The translations under genes and the position numbers were made by a program. Below the pieces are notes generated by a model. It saw nothing but the letters and a program-made list of their open reading frames with translations, was not told where the DNA came from and made no database searches. A stretch of 11,103 nt of DNA from CAYSHJ01 sp964589725 (GTDB lineage: Bacteria > Planctomycetota > Planctomycetia > Planctomycetales > Planctomycetaceae), in the NCBI GenBank assembly GCA_964589725.1, contig CAZPUJ010000495.1:1-11103 (forward strand). Reading direction: 5' to 3'. Below, piece by piece: positions 1 to 6,814 of the stretch; position 1 is the first letter of the stretch; every line of letters starts with the position of its first letter.

Positions 1-227
1 CGGTCGCTTTGAACGAATTCCGTGGCCAGCGCGGAGTTCGTCGCCAATTACTGCCCGGGGGATTGGGTGCGGTCACTTGGTTGAATTTGACGGTGTTGGC
101 GGGCGTGATCGTGTCGGTCAGTCGCTCGACGAACAAACTCATCTCCGGCATCCTGGCCGCGGTGATCGTGGGCTTGTTGCTGGCAGGACTCGCGCGGTGG
201 CAGCGACCAGGGACACGGCAGACATAG
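1..227 (+). CDS. C-terminal part of a small membrane protein, 5' end outside window
   Basis: The frame is open from the left edge to a TAG stop, so the gene probably begins outside the window; the TTG at position 9 is only the first possible start inside it. Two hydrophobic stretches are visible, roughly AVTWLNLTVLAGVIVSV and LISGILAAVIVGLLLAGLA, separated by a short polar loop with SRSTNK, and followed by a basic tail (RWQRPGTRQT). This fits the last two membrane spans of an integral membrane protein. I do not recognise the family and no functional motif is visible. The next gene on this strand starts about 160 bases later, across a repeat element, so co-transcription is not evident. It could be a chance open frame, but the paired membrane spans argue for a real protein end. 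Confidence 0.5.
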   Translation, partial: VALNEFRGQRGVRRQLLPGGLGAVTWLNLTVLAGVIVSVSRSTNKLISGILAAVIVGLLLAGLARWQRPGTRQT

Positions 228-276
228 CGGCCGAATCGGCGGATAATCGAAAGTGACCCATAGAGACCTCTACGCA

Positions 277-327
277 GTAGCCGCACTCGTGAGAGTTCGG
301 AGCCTGAAGTCTCACGACTTCAGCTAC
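277..327. repeat. REPIN-like element: two inverted GTAG stem-loops
   Basis: Left arm 277-300 and right arm 304-327 are inverted copies (19 of 24 positions) with only three bases between them. Each arm, read inward, is GTAG, then a 7-bp stem, a 6-base loop CGTGAG and the returning stem. The right arm stem is CTGAAGT/ACTTCAG, perfect; the left arm stem is CCGCACT/AGTTCGG with one mismatch. Two of the arm differences are compensatory inside the local stems (arm positions 6/23 and 10/19). The local hairpins and the long arm-to-arm hairpin exclude each other. It lies in the leader region of the dehydrogenase gene. Confidence 0.7.
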
Positions 328-385
328 CTAATCATCACTACCGGCCTACTTAGCGGACAAGTCAGTGTAGATGATGAGGAGCTTC

Positions 386-1195
386 ATGGACCTGCAACTT
401 CAGTCACACACCGCCGTCGTGACTGGCGGAGCCAGTGGCATCGGCCTCGCCACCTGCCGAGCATTTGCCGTCGAGGAATCGGCAGTCGCCGTATGGGATC
501 TCGCGGAAAACGTCGCCGACGTCGCGGAGCAGTTAGCTTCGGAGTTCGGCATTCGCACGATCGGCTGCCGCGTCGACGTGACCGATGCGGCCGCTGTGTC
601 TGACGCGGCCAAGAGCACAATCAACCAGCTTGGCTCGATCGAGCATCTCGTTCACGGAGCGGCGATAGGCTCAGGTAAGTTCGGGTTCCCATTCACGAAC
701 CTCTCGCCCAGTGATTGGCCGCGCGTGCTCCAGGTCAATGTCTTGGGCATGGTCAACGTGGCTCATGCGATCGCTCCACACATGATCGAGCGACGTTCGG
801 GCACGCTGATCTTCGTGGCGTCGGTCGCCGGTCAGATCGGTTCGCAGACCGATCCGCCATACAGCGCCTCGAAAGCCGCGAACATCAACTTCGCGCAGTG
901 CCTCGCGAAGGACTTGGCTCCGTACGGCATCCGTGTCAACACCGTCTGCCCCGGCATGGTGCAGACGCCGCTCAACGAATCGGTCTGGCGCGCGTGGCAC
1001 GATCAGCAGCCGCCCGGCAAGCGTCTCAGCTACAAGGACTGGGCCTCCGCCAAGATTTGCGCGGTCGTGCCGCTCGGTCGCTGGCAACAGCCGGAAGATG
1101 TCGCCGACATGATTGTTTTCTTGTCATCTTCGCGAGCCGCGCAAGTGACCGGCCAGACGATTAACGTCGACGGCGGCTTCGTAATGCACTGGTGA
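386..1195 (+). CDS. Short-chain dehydrogenase/reductase (SDR), classical type, probably NAD(H)-dependent
   Basis: An NAD(P)-dependent oxidoreductase of the classical SDR family, about 269 residues, the usual length. Visible motifs in order: cofactor loop TGGASGIG at residues 13-20; acidic Asp38 at the end of the second strand (VWD), which in this family favours NAD(H); DVTD near 64-67; HGAA in place of the usual NNAG near 90-93; catalytic tetrad Asn118, Ser146 (VASVAG), Tyr159 and Lys163 (YSASK); PG motif after the active site; and a C-terminal VTGQTINVDGG. The ATG at 386 is chosen over in-frame ATGs at 371 and 374 because GAGGAG lies just before it and MDLQL starts directly at the first strand; the spacing is tight, so 371 remains possible. 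The substrate cannot be read from the sequence. It is a cytoplasmic, stand-alone gene with no evident pathway neighbours. Confidence 0.93.
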   Translation: MDLQLQSHTAVVTGGASGIGLATCRAFAVEESAVAVWDLAENVADVAEQLASEFGIRTIGCRVDVTDAAAVSDAAKSTINQLGSIEHLVHGAAIGSGKFGFPFTNLSPSDWPRVLQVNVLGMVNVAHAIAPHMIERRSGTLIFVASVAGQIGSQTDPPYSASKAANINFAQCLAKDLAPYGIRVNTVCPGMVQTPLNESVWRAWHDQQPPGKRLSYKDWASAKICAVVPLGRWQQPEDVADMIVFLSSSRAAQVTGQTINVDGGFVMHW

Positions 1196-1286
1196 GTCAG
1201 TGTCGCGGCGCTTTCGATCGCTCTACAATTCCGCCCGCAGGTACGTCGTCAAACTTCATCACTGACGTTGGCAACCGGAAGCTCTC

Positions 1287-2228
1287 GTGGCGACAGAACA
1301 ATTGACGTGGATTAAGGCCCTTGAAACGAATATCACCAAAGCGTTGCTAGGCAAGCCGGAGTCGGTGCATTTGGCGATCGTGGCCTTACTGGCCGAAGGG
1401 CATATTCTGATCGAGGATGCTCCGGGGGTCGGCAAGACGTCCCTGGCAAAGGCGTTGGCGAAGAGTCTCAACTGCGACTTCAAGCGACTGCAATGCACCC
1501 CCGACATGCTGCCCAGCGACATCCTGGGGAGCAGCGTCTACTTGCCGAATCGGGGCGAGTTCGAATTCCGACAGGGGCCGATCTTCTCGAATATTCTGTT
1601 GATCGACGAGATCAACCGTACGACGCCGCGGACTCAAAGCGCGCTCTTGGAGGCGATGAACGAGGGGCAAGTCTCGATCGAGGGCCACACGTATTCTCTC
1701 AAGCGGCCCTTCTTTGTGCTGGCCACGCAGAATCCGTTCGAGTTCGAAGGAACGTTCGCTCTGCCGGAGAATCAGCTTGATCGATTCATGCTGTGCATCG
1801 AGATTGGGTATCCCGAACTGTCGGTCGAGAAGGAAATCTTGACGACTCACCGCGATGGCGAGCCGGTTGACCAACTGCAGCCGGTGCTGACGCTCGAACA
1901 ACTCCATCAATTGCAACGAGCGGTGCGAGAGGTGCGCGTGGAGGATTCCATCAACGACTACTTGCTGCGGATCGTCGCCGCCACTCGGCAGCATCCAGAG
2001 CTATCGCTGGGAATCAGCACGCGCGGAGCATTGACGTTGTATCGAGCCGCTCAAAGTTTGGCCCTGGTCGAGCAGCGGCCATTCGTCGTCCCCGACGACA
2101 TCAAGCGATTGGCCCTGCCGGTGCTGGCTCATCGAGCGATCGCCAACGGGCTGGTCCGCGAGGGCCAGCGCGATCGCGTGAAATCAGTCATCCGACAAAT
2201 CTTGGAAAAGACGACTGTTCCCAAATGA
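1287..2228 (+). CDS. MoxR-family AAA+ ATPase
   Basis: A 313-residue AAA+ ATPase of the MoxR group, chaperone-like proteins thought to remodel or activate partner complexes in the cytoplasm. The core is complete: Walker A in EDAPGVGKT (residues 43-51, Lys50), Walker B in ILLIDE (103-108) followed by INR, sensor 1 Asn149 in LATQNP, and a sensor-2 type arginine in ISTRGAL (Arg246) within the C-terminal helical lid. The start is GTG, supported by GGAAG five bases upstream. MoxR genes are usually followed by a DUF58 gene and von Willebrand A-domain genes; here a redox lipoprotein follows instead, so the partner is unknown. The stop codon forms ATGA with the ATG of the next reading frame, which suggests one transcript even if that ATG is not the true start. 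The family call is firm; the client is not. Confidence 0.95.
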   Translation: MATEQLTWIKALETNITKALLGKPESVHLAIVALLAEGHILIEDAPGVGKTSLAKALAKSLNCDFKRLQCTPDMLPSDILGSSVYLPNRGEFEFRQGPIFSNILLIDEINRTTPRTQSALLEAMNEGQVSIEGHTYSLKRPFFVLATQNPFEFEGTFALPENQLDRFMLCIEIGYPELSVEKEILTTHRDGEPVDQLQPVLTLEQLHQLQRAVREVRVEDSINDYLLRIVAATRQHPELSLGISTRGALTLYRAAQSLALVEQRPFVVPDDIKRLALPVLAHRAIANGLVREGQRDRVKSVIRQILEKTTVPK

Positions 2229-2291
2229 CAAGTTTGAGTAAATCACGCAAACAACGCAGCATCGCATCGTCAAACGTTCCCGATCAAAGTT

Positions 2292-2298
2292 GGGGGAG
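2292..2298 (+). promoter_or_regulatory. Strong ribosome binding site deciding the lipoprotein start
   Basis: GGGGGAG ends four bases before the ATG at 2303. The alternative ATG at 2225, overlapping the moxR stop, would place 26 polar residues before the signal peptide and has no comparable site. Together with the lipobox, this favours 2303. Confidence 0.6.
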
Positions 2299-2302
2299 AA
2301 GC

Positions 2303-5302
2303 ATGCACGCCCCGCGCGTAACGTCGCGAATCAGTCGGCTCGCGCTCGTCGCGTGCTGGCTATTCGCCGCTGCCGCGAGCGGCTGTCTGGACGCTGATCG
2401 AGATTCGTTGGTCGTGACCCCGGCGCGGCCGAAGTCTGATGACAAGCCCTCGCGCTCAGCAACCTCGCTCGGCAAGCGATTCAGCGAGTCTCAAGGGACT
2501 CGTGAATCGAGGCCGGTTCGCGACGCCCGGCTTGCTGCCGAGTTGGCTCAGGTTGACGAACTTTTGCGAACGGTCGGGCATCAGACAGTCGCGGACTCGC
2601 GCGACGGCGGCTCGCCCCGCTTGGCGTTCGCCGACGAGAGTGAGAGCAAGACCGAGAAGAAGCCTCGCGACAAAGATCGTTCCGAAACCAACGGCCGCAA
2701 AACCATCCAACGTGTCGAAGACCTCCTCCCGAAAGGTGGCCGACGCAATCGACTGGCCAAGGAGTCCAGTCCGTATCTGCTGCTGCACGCTCACAACCCA
2801 GTCAACTGGTATCCGTGGGGACCGGAAGCGTTCGAGACAGCTCAGCGAGACAACAAGCTGATCTTCCTGTCGATCGGCTACAGCAGTTGCCACTGGTGCC
2901 ACGTGATGGAACGGTTGGTGTTCTCGAACGAGGCGATCGCCAAGTTCATGAACGAGCACTTCGTCTGCGTGAAAGTCGATCGCGAAGAACGTCCCGACAT
3001 CGACGACATCTACATGACGTCGTTGACGGTTTACTTCCGCCTGAGCGGTTCGGAGCAAGGCGGCGGATGGCCGCTGTCGCTGTTCCTGTCGCCGACCGGC
3101 AAGCCGATTGCCGGCGGCACGTACTTCCCGCCGGACGACGACGGTGGCCGCATGGGCTTTCCGTCCGTCATGCGAAAGATATTCGAGCTGTGGCGCGACG
3201 AGCAGGCTGTGCTCGAAAAGAACGCCGACATCCTGACGCAGCAGGTCCAGCGCCTGATGTCGTCGAAGCTCGCGCTGAAAGAGACGCCGCTCACCGTCGA
3301 ACTGGCCACTCAGACGGCGCAGGCGATCGCCGACACGTACGACGAAAAATTTGGCGGCTTCGACTTCCATTCGCTTCGCCCGAATGCTCCGAAGTTTCCG
3401 GTCCCCTGCAAACTGTCGTTGTTGATGTATCAAGCGCAACGCAGCCGGGACGACGACATGCGAAAGAAAGTCACGGGCACGTTGGATGCCCTGGCCGCGG
3501 GCGGAATTCGCGATCACTTGGCCGGCGGCTTCCATCGCTACAGCACCGACCGAGCTTGGAAGGTGCCGCACTTCGAGAAGATGCTCTACGACAACGCCCA
3601 ACTGGCTGACATTTATGTCGAGGCGTTTCGCCAAACCGATTCGCCGGCCTACCGGGCGGTCGCCGAAGAGATCTGCGATTTCGTGCTCCGCGACATGACC
3701 GATGCACGCGGCGGATTTTACTCGGCGCTCGACGCGGACACCGATGACGTCGAAGGCAAATACTATGTCTGGTCGGATCAAGAGATCGACGACACGCTCG
3801 GCCCGGACGAGGTGGAGCTCTTCAAGCTCGCGTACGGATTTGGCGAGCCAAACACGTTTGAACCGGGTCGCGTGCTGCATCGACCTCGACCTCTGGCCGA
3901 AGTTGCGGCGCAGTTGAAGATCACTCCGGAGAAACTCGACCGCCTGTTGGCCTCGTCGCGGCAGAAGCTACTGAAAGTTCGCAATCACCGAGCGCCGCCG
4001 CTGTGCGATGACAAAGTGCTCACCGGCTGGAACGGCTTGATGATCAAAGCCCTCGCCAACGCGGGCTCGCGATTTCGCCGAGCTGACTACGTGGCCGCCG
4101 CCGAACGAGCGGCACTCGCTGTGCTGACCGACCTGTGTGACGAGAATGGCCGCCTGCTGCGGTCGTATCGCGGCGGGCCGAGCAAGATCACAGCGTACCT
4201 CGACGATTACGCGTACCTGGTCGACGGCTTGATCGCCTTGCATCTGGCGACTCGCGAACAGAATTGGCTCGTCGACGCCAAACGAATCACCGACGATCAA
4301 ATCCGCTTGTTCTGGGACAACTCCGGCAACGGCTTCTTTTTCACCGCCACCGATCACGAGGAACTCTTCGCTCGCTCGAAAGACCGCTTCGACTCGGTTG
4401 TGCCTTCCGGTAACGGCACGTCGATTCGCAACCTGCTGCGATTGGCCTCGCTCACCCGGAACAACGGCTATCGCGAAAAGGCCGAACAAACGCTGCAGGC
4501 TTTTGCGGGGCAGATGCCCGAGTCACCAAATGGCAGCGCGGTTCTCGCGCTTGGCCTGCTCGAGTTTCTCGACAAGCCAGACTTCGAATCGACTCGCCGG
4601 ACGCTCAATCCGAACGTCGTGCCGGCTGCGGACGAAACCGTGAAGATTGCGGTGAAGCCGGAGAGCGGCGGATCGAAACCGAACAACGCCGCTGTGAACA
4701 ACACTGCTGTGAACAACACCGCTGTGAACAACGCTGCAGTGAAGTCACTGCCGAATTCGGCTGATTCAGTTCCCACCGCCGACAAAGACAAGCAGCGATC
4801 CGATAAGCCGAAGCAAACGGAAGTCCTGACTGTCGAAGCCCACTTGAACGTCGATCGCCTCCCCGCCGGCAGCACGTGCCGCATCGCGCTGGTGCTCAAC
4901 ATCAATGACGGTTGGCACATCAACCAGAATCCGGCGCAACCCGATGATCTCGTGCCGACTCAGTTCACGATGAAGACTAAGCTGGGCAGCAAGTTGGTCG
5001 ATGTGAAGTATCCCAAGGGCTACAAGCTGACGATCTCTGGCTTCGACGAACCGTTGATGGTCTATGAAAAGCAAACGATCGTCTTCGGCACGATCGAAGT
5101 CCCCGCGGACGCCGGCGGCAAGAACGAAAAGTTCGAATTACAGGTTAAGTATCAAGCCTGCAATGATAAGAATTGCGTTCTTCCCAAGACGCTAAAACTG
5201 GACGGCAGTGTCAAAGTCGCCCCCGCCGGTGAAGCGGTGAAAACCATCAACGACAAGCTATTCAACCCGCCAAAGCCCAGCGGCGCAAAGAAGAGTTCGT
5301 GA
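2303..5302 (+). CDS. Lipoprotein fusing a DUF255/YyaL thioredoxin-like protein with a DsbD-alpha-like domain
   Basis: A 999-residue exported protein. Residues 1-28 are a basic, hydrophobic signal ending in a lipobox ASGC (Cys28), so it should be lipid-anchored outside the cytoplasm. A charged, low-complexity stretch follows to about 145. From about 149 comes the DUF255 (YyaL/SPATA20) thioredoxin-like domain with NPVNWYPWG and the active-site motif SCHWCHVM (Cys196, Cys199), then DREERPDID and GGWPLSLFLSP. An alpha/alpha-barrel-like part runs to about 760 (HFEKMLYDNAQL, KVLTGWNGLMIKALANA). A linker with four NNxAV repeats leads to a C-terminal domain (about 841-985) that resembles the N-terminal domain of DsbD, including DGWHINQNP and a cysteine pair CNDKNC (953, 958). 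I infer that one domain hands electrons or disulfides to the other. The function of DUF255 proteins is not settled. The last bases overlap the alternative GTG start of panD. Confidence 0.9.
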   Translation: MHAPRVTSRISRLALVACWLFAAAASGCLDADRDSLVVTPARPKSDDKPSRSATSLGKRFSESQGTRESRPVRDARLAAELAQVDELLRTVGHQTVADSRDGGSPRLAFADESESKTEKKPRDKDRSETNGRKTIQRVEDLLPKGGRRNRLAKESSPYLLLHAHNPVNWYPWGPEAFETAQRDNKLIFLSIGYSSCHWCHVMERLVFSNEAIAKFMNEHFVCVKVDREERPDIDDIYMTSLTVYFRLSGSEQGGGWPLSLFLSPTGKPIAGGTYFPPDDDGGRMGFPSVMRKIFELWRDEQAVLEKNADILTQQVQRLMSSKLALKETPLTVELATQTAQAIADTYDEKFGGFDFHSLRPNAPKFPVPCKLSLLMYQAQRSRDDDMRKKVTGTLDALAAGGIRDHLAGGFHRYSTDRAWKVPHFEKMLYDNAQLADIYVEAFRQTDSPAYRAVAEEICDFVLRDMTDARGGFYSALDADTDDVEGKYYVWSDQEIDDTLGPDEVELFKLAYGFGEPNTFEPGRVLHRPRPLAEVAAQLKITPEKLDRLLASSRQKLLKVRNHRAPPLCDDKVLTGWNGLMIKALANAGSRFRRADYVAAAERAALAVLTDLCDENGRLLRSYRGGPSKITAYLDDYAYLVDGLIALHLATREQNWLVDAKRITDDQIRLFWDNSGNGFFFTATDHEELFARSKDRFDSVVPSGNGTSIRNLLRLASLTRNNGYREKAEQTLQAFAGQMPESPNGSAVLALGLLEFLDKPDFESTRRTLNPNVVPAADETVKIAVKPESGGSKPNNAAVNNTAVNNTAVNNAAVKSLPNSADSVPTADKDKQRSDKPKQTEVLTVEAHLNVDRLPAGSTCRIALVLNINDGWHINQNPAQPDDLVPTQFTMKTKLGSKLVDVKYPKGYKLTISGFDEPLMVYEKQTIVFGTIEVPADAGGKNEKFELQVKYQACNDKNCVLPKTLKLDGSVKVAPAGEAVKTINDKLFNPPKPSGAKKSS
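4682..4741 (+). repeat. Four 15-base tandem repeats inside a coding linker
   Basis: Four in-frame units of the form AACAAC(R)C(Y)GCTGTG encode NNAAV, NNTAV, NNTAV, NNAAV. They lie in the linker between the barrel-like part and the DsbD-alpha-like domain and probably act as a flexible spacer. Unit number could vary between strains through slippage. Confidence 0.85.
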
Positions 5303-5313
5303 GTCAAGTTCCC

Positions 5314-5664
5314 ATGCAGCGCATTCTGCTCAAGTCCAAAATCCACCGCGCCACCGTCACGGATGCGCACCTGCATTACGAAGGCAGCATCACCATCGAT
5401 CGCCAGCTGATGGAACTGGCCGACTTGATCGACTTTGAACAGGTGCAGATTTACGACGTCAACAACGGCCATCGTCTGACGACCTACGTGATCCCCGGTG
5501 ATTCCAGTTCGGGCATCATCTGCATCAACGGAGCCGCCGCGCACCTGGTTCACCCCCGCGACCTGATCATCATCTGCGCCTACGCCAACTTTGAGGACAC
5601 TGAAGCCCGTGGCCACCAACCGCGCGTCGTCCACGTCGATGAGCACAACCGTCCGAAGCCATGA
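5314..5664 (+). CDS. panD: Aspartate 1-decarboxylase (pyruvoyl enzyme proenzyme)
   Basis: Converts L-aspartate to beta-alanine, the precursor used with pantoate for pantothenate and coenzyme A synthesis, in the cytoplasm. The 116-residue proenzyme self-cleaves at Gly24-Ser25 (LHYEGSITID) to make the pyruvoyl group. From the ATG at 5314 the numbering matches E. coli PanD exactly: Lys9, His11, Tyr22, Gly24-Ser25, Arg54, Tyr58 and Asn72 all fall in place. An in-frame GTG at 5299 overlaps the previous stop (GTGA) and has a purine-rich AAAGAAGAG before it, giving five extra residues; translation could be coupled there. I prefer 5314 because of the family alignment. It is the last gene of the plus-strand cluster; no other pantothenate gene is in the window. 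The identification is firm, the start less so. Confidence 0.96.
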   Translation: MQRILLKSKIHRATVTDAHLHYEGSITIDRQLMELADLIDFEQVQIYDVNNGHRLTTYVIPGDSSSGIICINGAAAHLVHPRDLIIICAYANFEDTEARGHQPRVVHVDEHNRPKP

Positions 5665-5680
5665 CTTCAAGCGCTAGACC

Positions 5681-5749
5681 GTGGCTGAACTCGCCAGAGT
5701 TCAGGGGTTTGGCCCTTGGAAATCCCTAACTTCTGGCGAATTCAGCGAC
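5681..5749. repeat. Decayed REPIN-like hairpin between convergent genes, possible terminator
   Basis: Inverted arms 5681-5704 and 5726-5749 match at 19 of 24 positions. The left arm has the perfect local hairpin CTGAACT-CGCCAG-AGTTCAG; the right arm keeps the same loop with one mismatch and one wobble. The heads are GTGG and GTCG instead of GTAG. One arm difference is compensatory (positions 10/19, C-G to T-A). The whole forms a 69-base hairpin between the end of panD and the end of the convergent S51 gene, so it may block read-through both ways, but no T-run follows. Confidence 0.6.
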
Positions 5750-5776
5750 GTCCGTTGGCGATTGAGCGCTGTAGGA

Positions 5777-6565
5777 TTAATACTTCCGACCTGACTGCCG
5801 CACGGTCACCGCCGCTCGAATCGGCTTCAGGTCAATGGTCTCGCCCGCCTTGAGCCGCTCCGTTCGGGACGGCTGATCGCCAGTCGCCGCGACGCAGACA
5901 GTGACGGTCGATTCGCCGATGACCTCCAGCCGGTCACCGCGAATCATGGCCACGGTGTTCTCGTCGATGCCCACGCCAAAACGGTTGGGATGAGCGGCCA
6001 AAACCTGCAACAGACGATGTTGCCGATCCCGCGCAACGAAGTGTTGATCGACCACGCCATTCGGTAGCAGATCAAATCCCTCGCGCGCTTCGCCGCGGAC
6101 GATCATGACGCGGCTTTGAATCGCCGCTCCGGCCGAAGTGCCGGCGATCACGCCACCGCGTTTGAGCAACGCGGTTAGTTCTCGCTCGACCGGAGTCCGC
6201 AGGTACGTCGCCGCCAGAATGCTCTGCCGACCGCCACTGATCCACACGCCGGTGGCCAACCTGATCGGCTCGGAGAAGCGTTCCACCTCCGCCTGCTCGC
6301 GCGTGTTCGCATGCAACAGTCGGAGCGACGCGGGTCCACGGACTCGCCATGATTGTAGCCGAGCGTCGTCATCTGGCGTATCCGGATCGGCTGTCGGAAT
6401 CACAATCAGCTTCGCCTGCTGGCCGCCGGCCAATTCGAAAAACCGATCGCGCACCTCCTTCGATACGTTGCCGCCACCATGAAGAATCAACGTCCCTTCT
6501 TCCGAGCGAGCCGTCAACGCGATCAGCGATGCGAGCAAGGCAAGCATGATCTGGAATCGAAGCAT
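5777..6565 (-). CDS. Secreted peptidase S51 family protein, cyanophycinase-like
   Basis: A 262-residue serine hydrolase of the S51 family, whose members include cyanophycinase (cuts the aspartate-arginine polymer cyanophycin) and aspartyl dipeptidase. Visible: a signal peptide at residues 1-21 (LALLASLIALTARS); LILHGGGN at the first strand; VIPTA at 55-59; WISGGRQ at 108-114, where relatives usually read GGDQ or GGNQ; the nucleophile elbow GTSAGA with Ser144; DQHF with His175; and GIDENT at 199-204 with Glu202. Ser, His and Glu fit the family's catalytic residues. The start at 6565 is chosen over the longer open frame because AAGGAGA precedes it and the signal peptide begins there. Export suggests it acts on external or periplasmic peptides. 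Whether it truly cuts cyanophycin cannot be judged; no cyanophycin synthetase is near. A decayed repeat lies just upstream. Confidence 0.88.
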   Translation of the reverse strand: MLRFQIMLALLASLIALTARSEEGTLILHGGGNVSKEVRDRFFELAGGQQAKLIVIPTADPDTPDDDARLQSWRVRGPASLRLLHANTREQAEVERFSEPIRLATGVWISGGRQSILAATYLRTPVERELTALLKRGGVIAGTSAGAAIQSRVMIVRGEAREGFDLLPNGVVDQHFVARDRQHRLLQVLAAHPNRFGVGIDENTVAMIRGDRLEVIGESTVTVCVAATGDQPSRTERLKAGETIDLKPIRAAVTVRQSGRKY

Positions 6566-6573
6566 GCCGCAAG

Positions 6574-6580
6574 TCTCCTT
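6574..6580 (-). promoter_or_regulatory. Ribosome binding site of the S51 gene
   Basis: AAGGAGA on the minus strand, eight bases before the ATG at 6565. It supports the internal start directly before the signal peptide rather than the earlier in-frame ATG at 6664. Confidence 0.65.
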
Positions 6581-6589
6581 GGACAAACT

Positions 6590-6680
6590 GTAGTACCGGC
6601 CCTTGTGGCCAGGTTCATTCGAGCCAGTCAAGAAAATAGGCGGAGTTTCCATCATCCAGGCCACGAGGGCCCGGGCTAAA
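6590..6680. repeat. Decayed REPIN-like inverted repeat upstream of the S51 gene
   Basis: The left arm starting GTAG at 6590 and the right arm ending at 6679 (head degraded to TTAG on the minus strand) agree at 18 of 23 positions after the head base. Each arm can form a small hairpin with GGCC pairing around a five-base loop (CTTGT or CTCGT). It sits between the S51 ribosome binding site and the end of the solute-binding protein gene. The arms are more divergent than in the other elements, so membership in the same class is less sure. Confidence 0.45.
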
Positions 6681-6727
6681 AATGCCGTAAGATCAAGAAT
6701 TAGCCAGCCGTGGGAATTCCGTGCTTG

Positions 6728-6758
6728 TTTCGGATTTCGAGATTCGGATTTCGGATTT
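6728..6758. repeat. Short imperfect tandem repeat of TTCGGATT
   Basis: About four imperfect copies of an eight-base unit (TTTCGGAT and a variant with GAGA) lie just downstream of the solute-binding protein stop. No coding or regulatory role is visible; it may have arisen by slippage. Confidence 0.6.
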
Positions 6759-6814
6759 GCGGCCTGCGCCGCGCGACCCCTCTCCTCGGCGGGGCCAGCG
6801 AACCGGGCAAAGAG

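Noticed and set aside
2225..2302. Start of the DUF255 lipoprotein at the ATG overlapping the moxR stop
   Set aside because: It puts 26 polar residues ahead of the lipoprotein signal; the ATG at 2303 has a strong ribosome binding site. The ATGA overlap may still matter for coupling.
2456..3880. Long open frame of 474 codons on the minus strand, opposite the DUF255 lipoprotein gene
   Set aside because: It is antisense to a clear domain-bearing gene, is rich in Arg, Val and His as expected from GC-rich mirror frames, and has no motif or ribosome binding site.
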